A stretch of DNA of 64,000 nt, from positions 13,775 through 77,774 of the forward strand of contig UQWM01000009.1 of NCBI GenBank assembly GCA_900544795.1, given 5' to 3'. This document shows, piece after piece, positions 56,770-64,000 of the stretch (its first letter is position 1; each line of letters starts with the position of its first letter). The DNA comes from an uncultured Phascolarctobacterium sp. (GTDB lineage: Bacteria > Bacillota > Negativicutes > Acidaminococcales > Acidaminococcaceae). The notes below the pieces were generated by a model. It saw nothing but the letters and a program-made list of their open reading frames with translations. It had not been told where the DNA came from and did no database searches. The position numbers were made by a program, and so were the translations under genes.

Positions 56770-58443
56770 ATGGAGCTTAAAGGTATTACGCGTGAGTGGA
56801 ACACTTTGAAAAAAGATTCTGCTGCCAGAGTGGCGGCAGCGGCCCCTTACGTCAAAGAAGGAAAAATCGTTGATGCGAAAGACACGGTTGCTCTGTTGGA
56901 GGCAGTTATCAAACCGGGCGATAAGGTCAATATCGAGGGCAACAACCAAAAGCAGGCTGACTTTTTAGCTAAAGCACTTTGCCAGGTAGATACTGCTAAA
57001 GTACACGATCTGCATATGGTGCAATCGGTTTTGACACTGCCGGAACATTTGGATGTCTTTGAAAAAGGTATCGCTAAAAAACTGGATATGTCTTTTTCCG
57101 GGCCTCAGGCTGGGCGCATTGCTGAATTCCTGAAAGAAGGCAAGCTGGAATTAGGCGCTATCCATACTTATTTGGAATTGTACGGACGTTATTTTGTTGA
57201 TCTGACACCGCGTGTGGCGCTGATCGTAGCGACTAAGGCTGACCGTCATGGTAATCTGTTCACCGGCTTCAGCACCGAGGATACTCCGGCTATCGTCGAA
57301 GCGACTAAATTCCGTCAGGGTATCGTTATCGCCCAGGTAAATGAGATCGTGGACGAGCTGCCCCGTGTAGATATTCCCGGCGACTGGGTGGATTATGTTA
57401 TCCAATCTCCGAAACCGTTCTACATCGAACCGCTCTTTACTCGTGACCCTGCTTTAATTACCGATGCCCAAGTTTTGAAAGGCATGATGGCGATCAAAGG
57501 CATTTACGGCGAGTACGGCATTAAGAGCCTGAACCATGGTATAGGCTTTGATACGGCGGCGATCGAACTTTTGTTGCCGACCTACGGTGAGGAACTGGGC
57601 TTGAAAGGCAAGATCTGCACCAATTTTATCCTGAATCCGCATCCTTCTATGATCCCTGCGATCGAAAGCGGCTGGGTCGAATCTATCCATTGCTTCGGCG
57701 GTGAATTGGGCATGGACGAATATGTTGCTGCCCGCAGCGATATATTCTTTGTCGGGCCGGACGGTTCGATGCGTTCCAACCGCGCTTTCTCGCAGACTGC
57801 CGGCCATTATGCGATTGATATGTTCATCGGTGGCACACTGCAGATCGATCCTTACGGTAACAGCTCGACCGCTACCGCCAACCGCGTTGCCGGTTTCGGC
57901 GGCGCTCCGAATATGGGCTGCGACCCTAAAGGTCGTCGTCATTCTACCGAAGCGTGGCTTAAATGCGGCGAAGAATACGGAGTTAAAGAAGAAATGTGGG
58001 GCCCTGTACACCGCGGTAAACGCCTGGTTGTACAATTGGCTGAAACCTTCCGCGAAAAACTGGCGCCTGGTTTCGTAGAAGAGCTGGATGCTTTTGCACT
58101 GGCTAAAAATGCTAATCTGCCCATTGAACCTGTTATGATCTATGGCGACGACCTGACTCATATCATTACTGAAGAAGGTATCGCTTATCTGCATAAATGC
58201 AGAAATATGGAAGAACGTACTGCTGCTATCCGTGGTATTGCGGGCTTTACCGAAGTCGGCATGAAGGCTGATCCAAAAGAAACTCAGCGTTTACGTGGAT
58301 TGGGCGTCATCAAGACTGCCGATGATCTGGGTATTGATATGAGCAGAGCCAACCGTTCCATGCTGGCAGCGAAAAACGTACATGATCTGGTCGTTTGGTC
58401 GAAAGGTTTGTACAATCCGCCTGCTAAATTCAGAAACTGGTAA
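56770..58443 (+). CDS. madA: Malonate decarboxylase acyl-carrier transferase subunit alpha
   Basis: Swaps acetyl for malonyl on the carrier protein (acetyl-ACP:malonate ACP transferase, MdcA/MadA). It has 557 aa with GSTVTANRVAGFGGAPNMGCDPKGRRH-like region (YGNSSTATANRVAGFGGAPNMG), FVGPDGSMRSNRAFSQTAGHYAIDMFIGG and VAGF-type core. ATG 56770 follows AAAGGAGAG; the longer frame begins inside the attenuator. First gene after terminator 3. Confidence 0.95.
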   Translation: MELKGITREWNTLKKDSAARVAAAAPYVKEGKIVDAKDTVALLEAVIKPGDKVNIEGNNQKQADFLAKALCQVDTAKVHDLHMVQSVLTLPEHLDVFEKGIAKKLDMSFSGPQAGRIAEFLKEGKLELGAIHTYLELYGRYFVDLTPRVALIVATKADRHGNLFTGFSTEDTPAIVEATKFRQGIVIAQVNEIVDELPRVDIPGDWVDYVIQSPKPFYIEPLFTRDPALITDAQVLKGMMAIKGIYGEYGIKSLNHGIGFDTAAIELLLPTYGEELGLKGKICTNFILNPHPSMIPAIESGWVESIHCFGGELGMDEYVAARSDIFFVGPDGSMRSNRAFSQTAGHYAIDMFIGGTLQIDPYGNSSTATANRVAGFGGAPNMGCDPKGRRHSTEAWLKCGEEYGVKEEMWGPVHRGKRLVVQLAETFREKLAPGFVEELDAFALAKNANLPIEPVMIYGDDLTHIITEEGIAYLHKCRNMEERTAAIRGIAGFTEVGMKADPKETQRLRGLGVIKTADDLGIDMSRANRSMLAAKNVHDLVVWSKGLYNPPAKFRNW

Positions 58444-58458
58444 GAGGAGGAGATTAAC

Positions 58459-58785
58459 GTGGCATTGCAAGTTTTAGAATTTGAATTTAAATCTGCTGCA
58501 ACCCAGGAGATCGGTAAAGAATGGTCCCATTTGGGCGTTACCGGTTCCGGTGACCTGGAAGTGCTGATGGAAAAGAAAGACTTAAACGGCGGAGTGAAAG
58601 CCAAAGTAGTGACTCCTGTCAAAGGGTTTGATGCAGTTTGGGAAAAAATGCTGGGTAAATTCGTCAATGATACCGGTGTTGGCAACGTCAGTATCGAGAT
58701 CAACGATGATAATGCAACCCCGATCGTAGTATATATGAGATTACGCCAGGCGCTGGCAGAGGCTACCGCAAAGGAGGCTGAATGA
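58459..58785 (+). CDS. madE: Malonate decarboxylase acyl carrier protein (delta)
   Basis: A 108-aa carrier protein; Ser30 in VTGSGDLEVL is the expected attachment site of the 2'-(5''-phosphoribosyl)-3'-dephospho-CoA group. It starts with GTG behind AGAGGAGGAG. It overlaps madC by four bases. Confidence 0.95.
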   Translation: MALQVLEFEFKSAATQEIGKEWSHLGVTGSGDLEVLMEKKDLNGGVKAKVVTPVKGFDAVWEKMLGKFVNDTGVGNVSIEINDDNATPIVVYMRLRQALAEATAKEAE

Positions 58786-59747
58786 TTATGAAAAACTGGA
58801 CAGAGCTTGAAAATAGCAGCTTCTTTGATGCTAATGCCCGTGAACGCGCTTTGGGTATGGTTGACAAAGGCACCTTTACTGAATTTTTGGATCCGCTGGA
58901 TCGCTATTGCAGTCCGCATCTTCCTGTTCTGGGAACTGCGGTGGAATTTGACGACGGCACCGTCTGCGGCGTAGGTTTGATCGGTAAACACCCTGTGTTT
59001 GTGGTTTCCATGGAAGGCAAGTTTATCGGCGGCGCTATCGGCGAGGTAAACGGCGGCAAAATGATCGCTACTATCCGCTTGGCTTTAAAAGCCGCAGCCG
59101 ATATCAAAGCTAAATATCCTGCCGAATATGCCGAAAGGCGTCCTTTGGTAGCGATCTCTTTTGAAACAGGCGGCGTACGTCTGCACGAAGCTAACGCAGG
59201 CCTTTTGGCTCACGCCGAAGTTATGGATGCCTTCCAGGACTGTCGCGGTATCGTGCCGGTAGTAGCTGTTGTTGGCAGTAAAGTGGGCTGCTTCGGCGGG
59301 ATGGGCTTTGTGGCTGCCGCTACCGACGTTATCGTTATGAACGAGGAAGGGCGTATCGGCCTGACTGGCCCGGAAGTTATCGAGCAGGAAATGGGCAAAG
59401 ATGAATTTGACGCTTCCAATAAAGCTTTGGTTTACCGTACTACGGGCGCTAAACACAAATACATCGTTCAGGACTGCAACTATCTGGTTGAAGACAAGAT
59501 CGGTGAATTCCATAAAACCTTAGCTGAGGTTGCTGCTATTCCGATGGACGAGATCGAAAAAATGCGTCGCATCGGCTCCTTGAAGCTTGTTCAGGAGCAG
59601 CAGGAACTGGTGAAGTTGGTCGGCGATATGCAGCCGAAAGATTCTATGGACCTGTGGAAACACTTTGGCAACGAAGATCCGGCAGCACTGCCTGAAATGA
59701 CGACTGCGGAATTCCTTAAAGTGGTTAAACGCAGAGTGCGCAGCTAA
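58782..59747 (+). CDS. madC: Malonate decarboxylase carboxyltransferase subunit beta-type
   Basis: Carboxyltransferase partner (MdcD/MadC), crotonase-like ACC-beta fold, 321 aa. It has FDDGTVCGVGLIGKHPVFVVSMEGKFIGGAIGEVNGGKM and SFETGGVRLHEANAGLLAHAEV. It transfers CO2 from malonyl-ACP to biotin with MadD. Starts at ATG overlapping the madE stop. Confidence 0.94.
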   Translation: MIMKNWTELENSSFFDANARERALGMVDKGTFTEFLDPLDRYCSPHLPVLGTAVEFDDGTVCGVGLIGKHPVFVVSMEGKFIGGAIGEVNGGKMIATIRLALKAAADIKAKYPAEYAERRPLVAISFETGGVRLHEANAGLLAHAEVMDAFQDCRGIVPVVAVVGSKVGCFGGMGFVAAATDVIVMNEEGRIGLTGPEVIEQEMGKDEFDASNKALVYRTTGAKHKYIVQDCNYLVEDKIGEFHKTLAEVAAIPMDEIEKMRRIGSLKLVQEQQELVKLVGDMQPKDSMDLWKHFGNEDPAALPEMTTAEFLKVVKRRVRS

Positions 59748-59761
59748 GGAAAAGGAGGAAG

Positions 59762-60658
59762 ATGAACATGGAAGAAATGGACAACACTATGATAGGTCGC
59801 GGTCGCGACGCTATCGATATGATCATTGATCAAGACTCCTTCCAGGAAAATATCATCGACGGTTACAGCTTCGATCCTGATTATGGTCCCGGCTCCGTTG
59901 TTGGTACTGCTAAACTGGACGGTAAACTCACTACTATCATCGCCAACGACGCGATGGCTTTCAACGACAGATTCCCCGTTGTTTTCGGCGGCGTTATCGG
60001 TCTTGAAGAAGGCTATAAAATGGCTACGGCCGTTTATCGCACCATGGAAGCCGACAAAGATAAAGCTTTGGCAGAAAAACGCGCCATCGTTTTGATCGTC
60101 GACACTCCGGGCAACGGCCCCGGTAAAATGGAAGAGATCGCCGGCATGAACAAATCTACCGGCGGCTATCAGCTGGCTTTGGCAGAAGCCCGTAAAGCAG
60201 GGCATCCGATCATCGCTATGGTCATTGGCCGCGCTATTTCCGGTGCTTTCCTGTGCCATGGACTGCAGGCTGACCACATTCTGGCGCTTTCTAAAGATTT
60301 CGGCACTATGATCCACGTTATGCCGCTGACATCTATTGCCCGTATCACGAAAATGGATATCGAGCGTCTGGAAGAGCTTTCTACCAGCAACCCTGTTTTT
60401 GCAGCCGGCGTAGATTTCTTCTATAAACTGGGCGGCGTGCAGGAGATCGTCAATAAGGTCGAAGATATGCGCGAAGTCATTATCAAACATATCGACGAAG
60501 TAGCCAGGCTGAAAGCCGAAGGCAAAGGCGAGCTGCTGGGTCCATGGGGCAGAGGCATTTTGGGACAGGAACGCGGCGGACGGACTCACAGAACTGAAGC
60601 TATCAGCAAGGTTTATGCTGAATTCGATGCAGTAGCTGATAAATATATCAACGCGTAA
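59762..60658 (+). CDS. madD: Malonate decarboxylase carboxyltransferase subunit gamma-type
   Basis: Second half of the carboxyltransferase (MdcE/MadD), 298 aa with IVLIVDTPGNGPGKMEEIAGMNKSTGGYQLALAEARKAGHPIIAMVIGRAISGAFLCHG. It has an AAAGGAGGAAG site. 14 bp after madC. Together with madC it forms the CO2-transferring heterodimer. Confidence 0.94.
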   Translation: MNMEEMDNTMIGRGRDAIDMIIDQDSFQENIIDGYSFDPDYGPGSVVGTAKLDGKLTTIIANDAMAFNDRFPVVFGGVIGLEEGYKMATAVYRTMEADKDKALAEKRAIVLIVDTPGNGPGKMEEIAGMNKSTGGYQLALAEARKAGHPIIAMVIGRAISGAFLCHGLQADHILALSKDFGTMIHVMPLTSIARITKMDIERLEELSTSNPVFAAGVDFFYKLGGVQEIVNKVEDMREVIIKHIDEVARLKAEGKGELLGPWGRGILGQERGGRTHRTEAISKVYAEFDAVADKYINA

Positions 60659-60670
60659 GGAGGCGTAAGG

Positions 60671-61774
60671 ATGAACAGTTTTCTTCAAGAGATCAGCCAG
60701 CTGGTCGAGGACTTTGGCTCGGCACCGAAAATCAACGAGATGCCGCGCCGTACTTTGGCAGATAAAGGTATAGAGGGCCCGACGGCGGCACATGTTATTG
60801 AAGAAGTTCATACGCCTTTGAACCTGGCTTATCTTACCTTTACTACTGGAACCTCGGCGTTCCAGAATATCGTCGGTGTTACCTATGCGGAATTGCCGGC
60901 GCGCATCAAAGCAGCCTTCACCGTGCTGGAACGTGCTGGGCTGAAAAAAGGGGATAAGGTGCTGGTCACCTATCCACCTTTAGTCAATGTTTTTGCCGGG
61001 CAGGCATTAAAGGATTATGGTTTGGAATGGTCATTTTTAGTGCGTTCCAGCCGCGATGCTTTTTTAGCGGCACTGTATCAAGAGCAGCCAGCGGCGGTAC
61101 TGGGCGAATCGGCTTTTTTAAGAGCCGCGCTTATCGATGCCAAAAATATGGGCGTTGCAGGTGACTTGCCGCAGGGCGTAAGGCTGCTGACGGCGGGAAC
61201 ACCGCTGGACTTGGAGCTGCTGCCGATTGCAGCAGAGGTTTTGCAGGCGCAAGTACATGATCTGTATGGTTGCCAGGAAATAGGCTGGTTGGCAATGGAT
61301 GGAATTCCAGTACGGGACGATATCGAGCTGACACCAACGGCTGCCCAGAGTGGCCAGCAGTATTACGAACTTGTCGTTGGCGGACTGCCGATGGGCGACA
61401 GCTTCCCCTGCTCGGAATCGGGGCATATCTGCAATAAGGAAGGCAAGATCATTACTTACCGGCGGGAACGGACTTATCCGGAGTACGAAGTGATAGTGAA
61501 AGCAACTACTCTGGCTTCAGCCGTTACTCTGGGCAGAGTTGCCCGCAGCATCCTGCGTATCAAAGGGCGCGTTGTGAAAGTCAGTCCTGATGTTCAGGTC
61601 AACGCCCCGGCGACTGTTTTGGAGCTGTGCGGCGATCCTGTTGCTGGCATTACAGTGCCTCCGGTAACGATCACAGGTCCTGTAAAAACAGAATTTTTTG
61701 ACAGCATGGTACAGGCCCAGCTTGATTACCAGCAAAACAGTAAGGCGGACCCGGTATGGACAAAAAGAAGCTGA
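60671..61774 (+). CDS. madH: Acetate:SH-ACP ligase-like adenylate-forming enzyme
   Basis: Acyl-adenylate enzyme of 367 aa (YLTFTTGTSAFQNIVGVTYAELPARIKAAFTVL..., AGTPLDLELLPIAAE...HDLYGCQEIGW), the position and length of MadH, which acetylates the thiol of the deacetyl carrier protein. It is shorter than ACS-type ligases (about 450-550 aa). Its 3' end overlaps the next gene by 19 bases. Confidence 0.88.
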   Translation: MNSFLQEISQLVEDFGSAPKINEMPRRTLADKGIEGPTAAHVIEEVHTPLNLAYLTFTTGTSAFQNIVGVTYAELPARIKAAFTVLERAGLKKGDKVLVTYPPLVNVFAGQALKDYGLEWSFLVRSSRDAFLAALYQEQPAAVLGESAFLRAALIDAKNMGVAGDLPQGVRLLTAGTPLDLELLPIAAEVLQAQVHDLYGCQEIGWLAMDGIPVRDDIELTPTAAQSGQQYYELVVGGLPMGDSFPCSESGHICNKEGKIITYRRERTYPEYEVIVKATTLASAVTLGRVARSILRIKGRVVKVSPDVQVNAPATVLELCGDPVAGITVPPVTITGPVKTEFFDSMVQAQLDYQQNSKADPVWTKRS

Positions 61775-62442
61775 AAAGACATGACCTTGTTTATCCCAGC
61801 ATAGAAGCAAGAAACCGCTTGCGGGCAGAACATTTGGTCGGACTGACTGGTGAAAGGGCCTTTTTGGTAGCAGCTGTTTTTGCTGCCGCAAGCCCTATCC
61901 CAGGTATTGTCAGACGTGAGGAAGCACTGGCGGCAGATGAGTTGCCACTGGGCTTTGTGCACCCGCAGCTGATAAACGGCAGCCGCATTCGTGTGGCAGC
62001 CGTACTCAAAGAAAGCGAAGCAGTGAAGCTGCAGCGGCCTTATGAACTGGCACAGCTTGACTTTGCAGCATCTACAGCCTGTATGGAAGCGGCGCAGGCT
62101 GCCTGCGTTTACGCGGCGGCAAACAGCATCAAGCTGGGTGTACTGGGCTCGGCCGGACTGGAGCTTGCTACGGGGCTGCCGTTTACCCATACGGACTCCG
62201 ATCTGGATCTGCTGATCACCGGGGTAGGATTGACACAACTACAAAAGGCTTACGTTGAGTTGCAGGCTATCGGGCAGCGGTTTAGAGTCGATATCGATCT
62301 GGAAGTTGAGCTGGCCAATGGCTACGGCATTAAAGCGGCCGAATTGTTTCAGCCGACCCGGACGGTTTTAGGAAAAAGTTTAACAGACGTACAACTATTA
62401 AAAAAAGAGGCAGTATTGGAAATACTGCCGCAGGAGGCATAA
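61756..62442 (+). CDS. mdcG: Phosphoribosyl-dephospho-CoA transferase (MdcG-type holo-ACP synthase)
   Basis: A 228-aa MdcG/CitX-like nucleotidyltransferase: GVLGSAGLELATGLPFTHTDSDLDLLITG, with a DSDLD metal motif. It attaches the CoA-derived prosthetic group to MadE. It corresponds to the slot called madK between madH and madF in Malonomonas, as I recall it. The CitG-type synthase of the prosthetic group is not in the window. Confidence 0.9.
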   Translation: MDKKKLKRHDLVYPSIEARNRLRAEHLVGLTGERAFLVAAVFAAASPIPGIVRREEALAADELPLGFVHPQLINGSRIRVAAVLKESEAVKLQRPYELAQLDFAASTACMEAAQAACVYAAANSIKLGVLGSAGLELATGLPFTHTDSDLDLLITGVGLTQLQKAYVELQAIGQRFRVDIDLEVELANGYGIKAAELFQPTRTVLGKSLTDVQLLKKEAVLEILPQEA

Positions 62443-62445
62443 ATC

Positions 62446-62655
62446 ATGGAGATCAAATCTCGTGTACCCGGTAAAATCGTTCGTTTTGAAAAAGAAGTAG
62501 GAGCCAGCGTCGAGGTAAAAGACGTGCTGATCGTTATGGAAGCTATGAAAATGAAGCAAATGGTACCTTCCCCGATCGCAGGCGTAGTGAAAGAATATAA
62601 AGTGCAGCCCGGCGACCGCGTCAGTGCAGGCCAGGTAGTTGCTATCGTTGAATAA
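62446..62655 (+). CDS. madF: Malonate decarboxylase biotin carrier protein (copy 1)
   Basis: A 69-aa biotinyl domain; biotin attaches to Lys35 in the EAMKMKQ motif. It lies 3 bp after mdcG with a GCAGGAGG site. It differs from the second copy at eight synonymous positions only, so the two proteins are identical in sequence apart from an extra Met in copy 2. Confidence 0.96.
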   Translation: MEIKSRVPGKIVRFEKEVGASVEVKDVLIVMEAMKMKQMVPSPIAGVVKEYKVQPGDRVSAGQVVAIVE

Positions 62656-62682
62656 TTTTAAAACAAAATTTAAGGAGGCATA

Positions 62683-62895
62683 ATGATGGAAATCAAATCT
62701 CGCGTACCCGGTAAGATCGTTCGTTTTGAAAAAGAAGTAGGAGCCAGCGTCGAGGTAAAAGACGTGCTGATCGTTATGGAAGCCATGAAAATGAAACAAA
62801 TGGTACCTTCCCCGATCGCAGGCGTAGTGAAAGAATATAAAGTACAGCCCGGCGACCGTGTCAGCGCAGGCCAGGTAGTTGCTATCGTTGAATAA
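62683..62895 (+). CDS. madF: Malonate decarboxylase biotin carrier protein (copy 2)
   Basis: Tandem duplicate of the gene at 62446, 240 bp apart (start to start at the aligned ATG 62686). All eight nucleotide differences are synonymous, and long internal stretches are identical. An AAGGAGG site precedes ATGATG. Two carriers may raise the biotin acceptor dose; strict protein identity indicates selection or recent duplication. Confidence 0.95.
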   Translation: MMEIKSRVPGKIVRFEKEVGASVEVKDVLIVMEAMKMKQMVPSPIAGVVKEYKVQPGDRVSAGQVVAIVE

Positions 62896-62930
62896 GCGCT
62901 GATTTTTGTAATCGTTACCTTTAGTTGTTT

Positions 62931-62952
62931 CGCTCCCTTTTAACGGGGAGCG
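62931..62952 (+). other. Hairpin between madF copy 2 and madL
   Basis: Stem CGCTCCC / GGGAGCG with an 8-base loop, no T tract. Likely a transcript-stabilising or partial terminator before the transporter genes. Confidence 0.5.
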
Positions 62953-62984
62953 ATAATAAAAAATTGTACTAAGGTGGTGTAATT

Positions 62985-63356
62985 ATGGCTATATATGGCG
63001 TTGCGTTATTGGCGGCATGTTATATTGTCGGTATTGTTTTAGGTGATTTGTTCGGTGTCGTTGTAGGCGTTAAGGCTAACGTCGGCGGCGTAGGTTTTGC
63101 CATGCTTTTTCTGATCCTGTTGTCCAATCATGGTATTGATAACGGCTGGCTAGATAAAAAATCTCAAGAGGGTATCGCTTTTTGGAGTGCCATGTACATT
63201 CCTATCGTTGTTGCAATGAGTTCCATTCAAAACGTAGTGGCGGCTCTTTCCGGCGGCGCGTTGGCTATCGGCTCGGGTCTTGTCGGTGTAGCAGTCGCTT
63301 TCGCACTGATCCCGGTCATTTCTAAATTTGGCGGCTCGAAGGGAGAGGTGAAGTAA
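62985..63356 (+). CDS. madL: Malonate transporter subunit MadL
   Basis: A 123-aa membrane protein with about four helices, of the MadL family: MAIYGVALLAACYIVGIVLGDLFGVVVGVKANVGGVGFAMLFLILLSNH. It pairs with MadM in a malonate:Na+ symporter. AAGGTGG lies upstream. Its stop adjoins the madM ATG. Confidence 0.93.
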   Translation: MAIYGVALLAACYIVGIVLGDLFGVVVGVKANVGGVGFAMLFLILLSNHGIDNGWLDKKSQEGIAFWSAMYIPIVVAMSSIQNVVAALSGGALAIGSGLVGVAVAFALIPVISKFGGSKGEVK

Positions 63357-64000
63357 ATGGATATGCTTACTATCATCGCAAAGGTTTGTAAATCAAACGG
63401 TTTGGTTTTTGCGTTTATGCTGATCGGCGTCATTACCCTGATCACCTATAAACTCTCTGCTTTGACCAAAGGCAAGATCCACGGTTCCGCTATCGCGATC
63501 TTTGCCGGTCTGGTGCTGGCTTATATCGGAGGTATTACGACAGGAGGCTCTAAAGGCCTGGCAAGTATCCCGATGTTTGCCGGCGTTGGTATGATGGGCG
63601 GCGGTATGTTCCGTGACTTCGCTATCGTATCAACTGCTTTTGGTGCTGACTTGCGCGAAATCAAAAAATGTGGTGTTATCGGTGTCGTTTCCCTGTTGTT
63701 GGGCATACTAAGCTCTTTTATCGTTGGTTGCGTGATGGCCTACTTTATGGGTTATCCCGATGTAGTTTCCATGGTCACTGTTGGTGCCGGCGTATGTACT
63801 TTCGTTGTGGGGCCGGTAACAGGCGCAGCATTGGGTGCTTCTTCTGATGTTATTGCTATTTCTATTGCGGCTGGCGTTGTTAAATCCGTTGCCGTAATGA
63901 TCCTGACCCCGTTCGTTAAAAATATCGTTGGTTTAAATAATCCTCAGTCAAGTCCAAAATCTTGTGTAAAATTATCGGCACAATATTTAATGGTCTTACA
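63357..64000 (+). CDS. madM: Malonate transporter subunit MadM (interrupted near window end)
   Basis: Frame starts MDMLTIIAKVCKSNGLVFAFMLIGV and follows MadM closely through MILTPFVKNIVGLNNPQS (to 63950). Family members then continue AMVFGGLMGTTSGVA; here the reading changes to SPKSCVKLSAQYLMVL and stays open to the edge. Codon use also turns AT-rich. So the last roughly 40 residues of MadM are replaced, suggesting an insertion. The true 3' end is outside the window. Confidence 0.9.
   Translation, partial: MDMLTIIAKVCKSNGLVFAFMLIGVITLITYKLSALTKGKIHGSAIAIFAGLVLAYIGGITTGGSKGLASIPMFAGVGMMGGGMFRDFAIVSTAFGADLREIKKCGVIGVVSLLLGILSSFIVGCVMAYFMGYPDVVSMVTVGAGVCTFVVGPVTGAALGASSDVIAISIAAGVVKSVAVMILTPFVKNIVGLNNPQSSPKSCVKLSAQYLMVL
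63949..64000. mobile_element. Possible insertion-sequence end inside madM
   Basis: At about 63949-63952 family homology stops abruptly and the sequence turns AT-rich (AGTCCAAAATCTTGTGTAAA onward). Its CAAAATCTTGTGTAAA pattern recalls terminal sequences of IS256-type elements. Only 52 bases are visible, so this is weak; an assembly junction is the alternative. Confidence 0.35.

Noticed and set aside
1..64000. CRISPR array, tRNA or rRNA genes
   Set aside because: No regularly spaced repeats and no tRNA T-loop or rRNA signatures were found on reading both strands.

Overview
The window is the chromosomal replication-origin neighbourhood of an anaerobic Firmicute. It probably belongs to the Negativicutes, perhaps Acidaminococcaceae. 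This rests on the gene set (origin cluster, duplicated LivK, biotin-dependent Na+-pumping malonate decarboxylase) and is an inference, not a taxonomic measurement. GC content is moderate, TTG and GTG starts are frequent, and intrinsic terminators are abundant. I found no tRNA, rRNA or CRISPR.

Layout. (1) 1-5.3 kb, minus strand: remB (partial), a DciA-like gene, recF, yaaA, dnaN, dnaA, with a DnaA-box cluster between dnaN and dnaA that marks oriC. (2) 5.5-12.9 kb, plus strand: rpmH, rnpA, yidD, yidC, jag, mnmE, mnmG, rsmG, noc-like parB. (3) 13-20 kb: an accessory block of an FMN 2-hydroxyacid dehydrogenase, seven GNAT domains in six genes, an ACT protein, a MerR/carboxymuconolactone-decarboxylase pair, and two genes (VOC, DUF3788) each interrupted by TGA where Trp is expected. 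Three parS sites here lie inside terminator-like perfect palindromes. (4) 20.3-23.3 kb: soj, spo0J (with a fourth parS), DUF554, DUF4446. (5) 24.5-31.4 kb: a branched-chain amino-acid ABC transporter operon with two binding proteins, followed by CBS-ACT and DUF951 genes. (6) 31.5-37.1 kb: VOC gene, and an ABC-2 exporter (two permeases, fused ATPase, frameshifted HlyD) with a TetR regulator. (7) 37.3-47.5 kb: mscS, ychF, PHP phosphatase, FAH-family enzyme, MATE pump, tautomerase, a pantothenate operon (panG-like, panB, panC, panD) behind a structured leader, and a hydrolase broken by a stop codon. (8) 47.6-53.1 kb: sbcC/sbcD, patatin, asparaginase. (9) 53.2-64 kb: a malonate decarboxylase operon.

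The most interesting system is region 9. It encodes an energy-conserving malonate decarboxylase: ACP transferase MadA, ACP MadE, carboxyltransferases MadC/MadD, two identical biotin carriers MadF, Na+ pump MadB with an unlisted 43-aa membrane partner, the activation enzymes MadH and MdcG, a biotin ligase, and the transporter MadLM. Two HutP-family RNA-binding antiterminator genes are interleaved with it. Each is followed by an intrinsic terminator, and both terminators are preceded by the same 22-nt element (17 identities: TAGTGGCGA, then two GAG triplets at identical spacing). A second terminator and a structured hairpin also lie in the madB leader. No histidine-utilisation gene is present. 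I infer that these HutP paralogues sense another ligand, plausibly malonate or a metabolite of it, and gate the mad operon by antitermination. At the right edge madM loses its family sequence and runs into what may be an insertion-sequence end.
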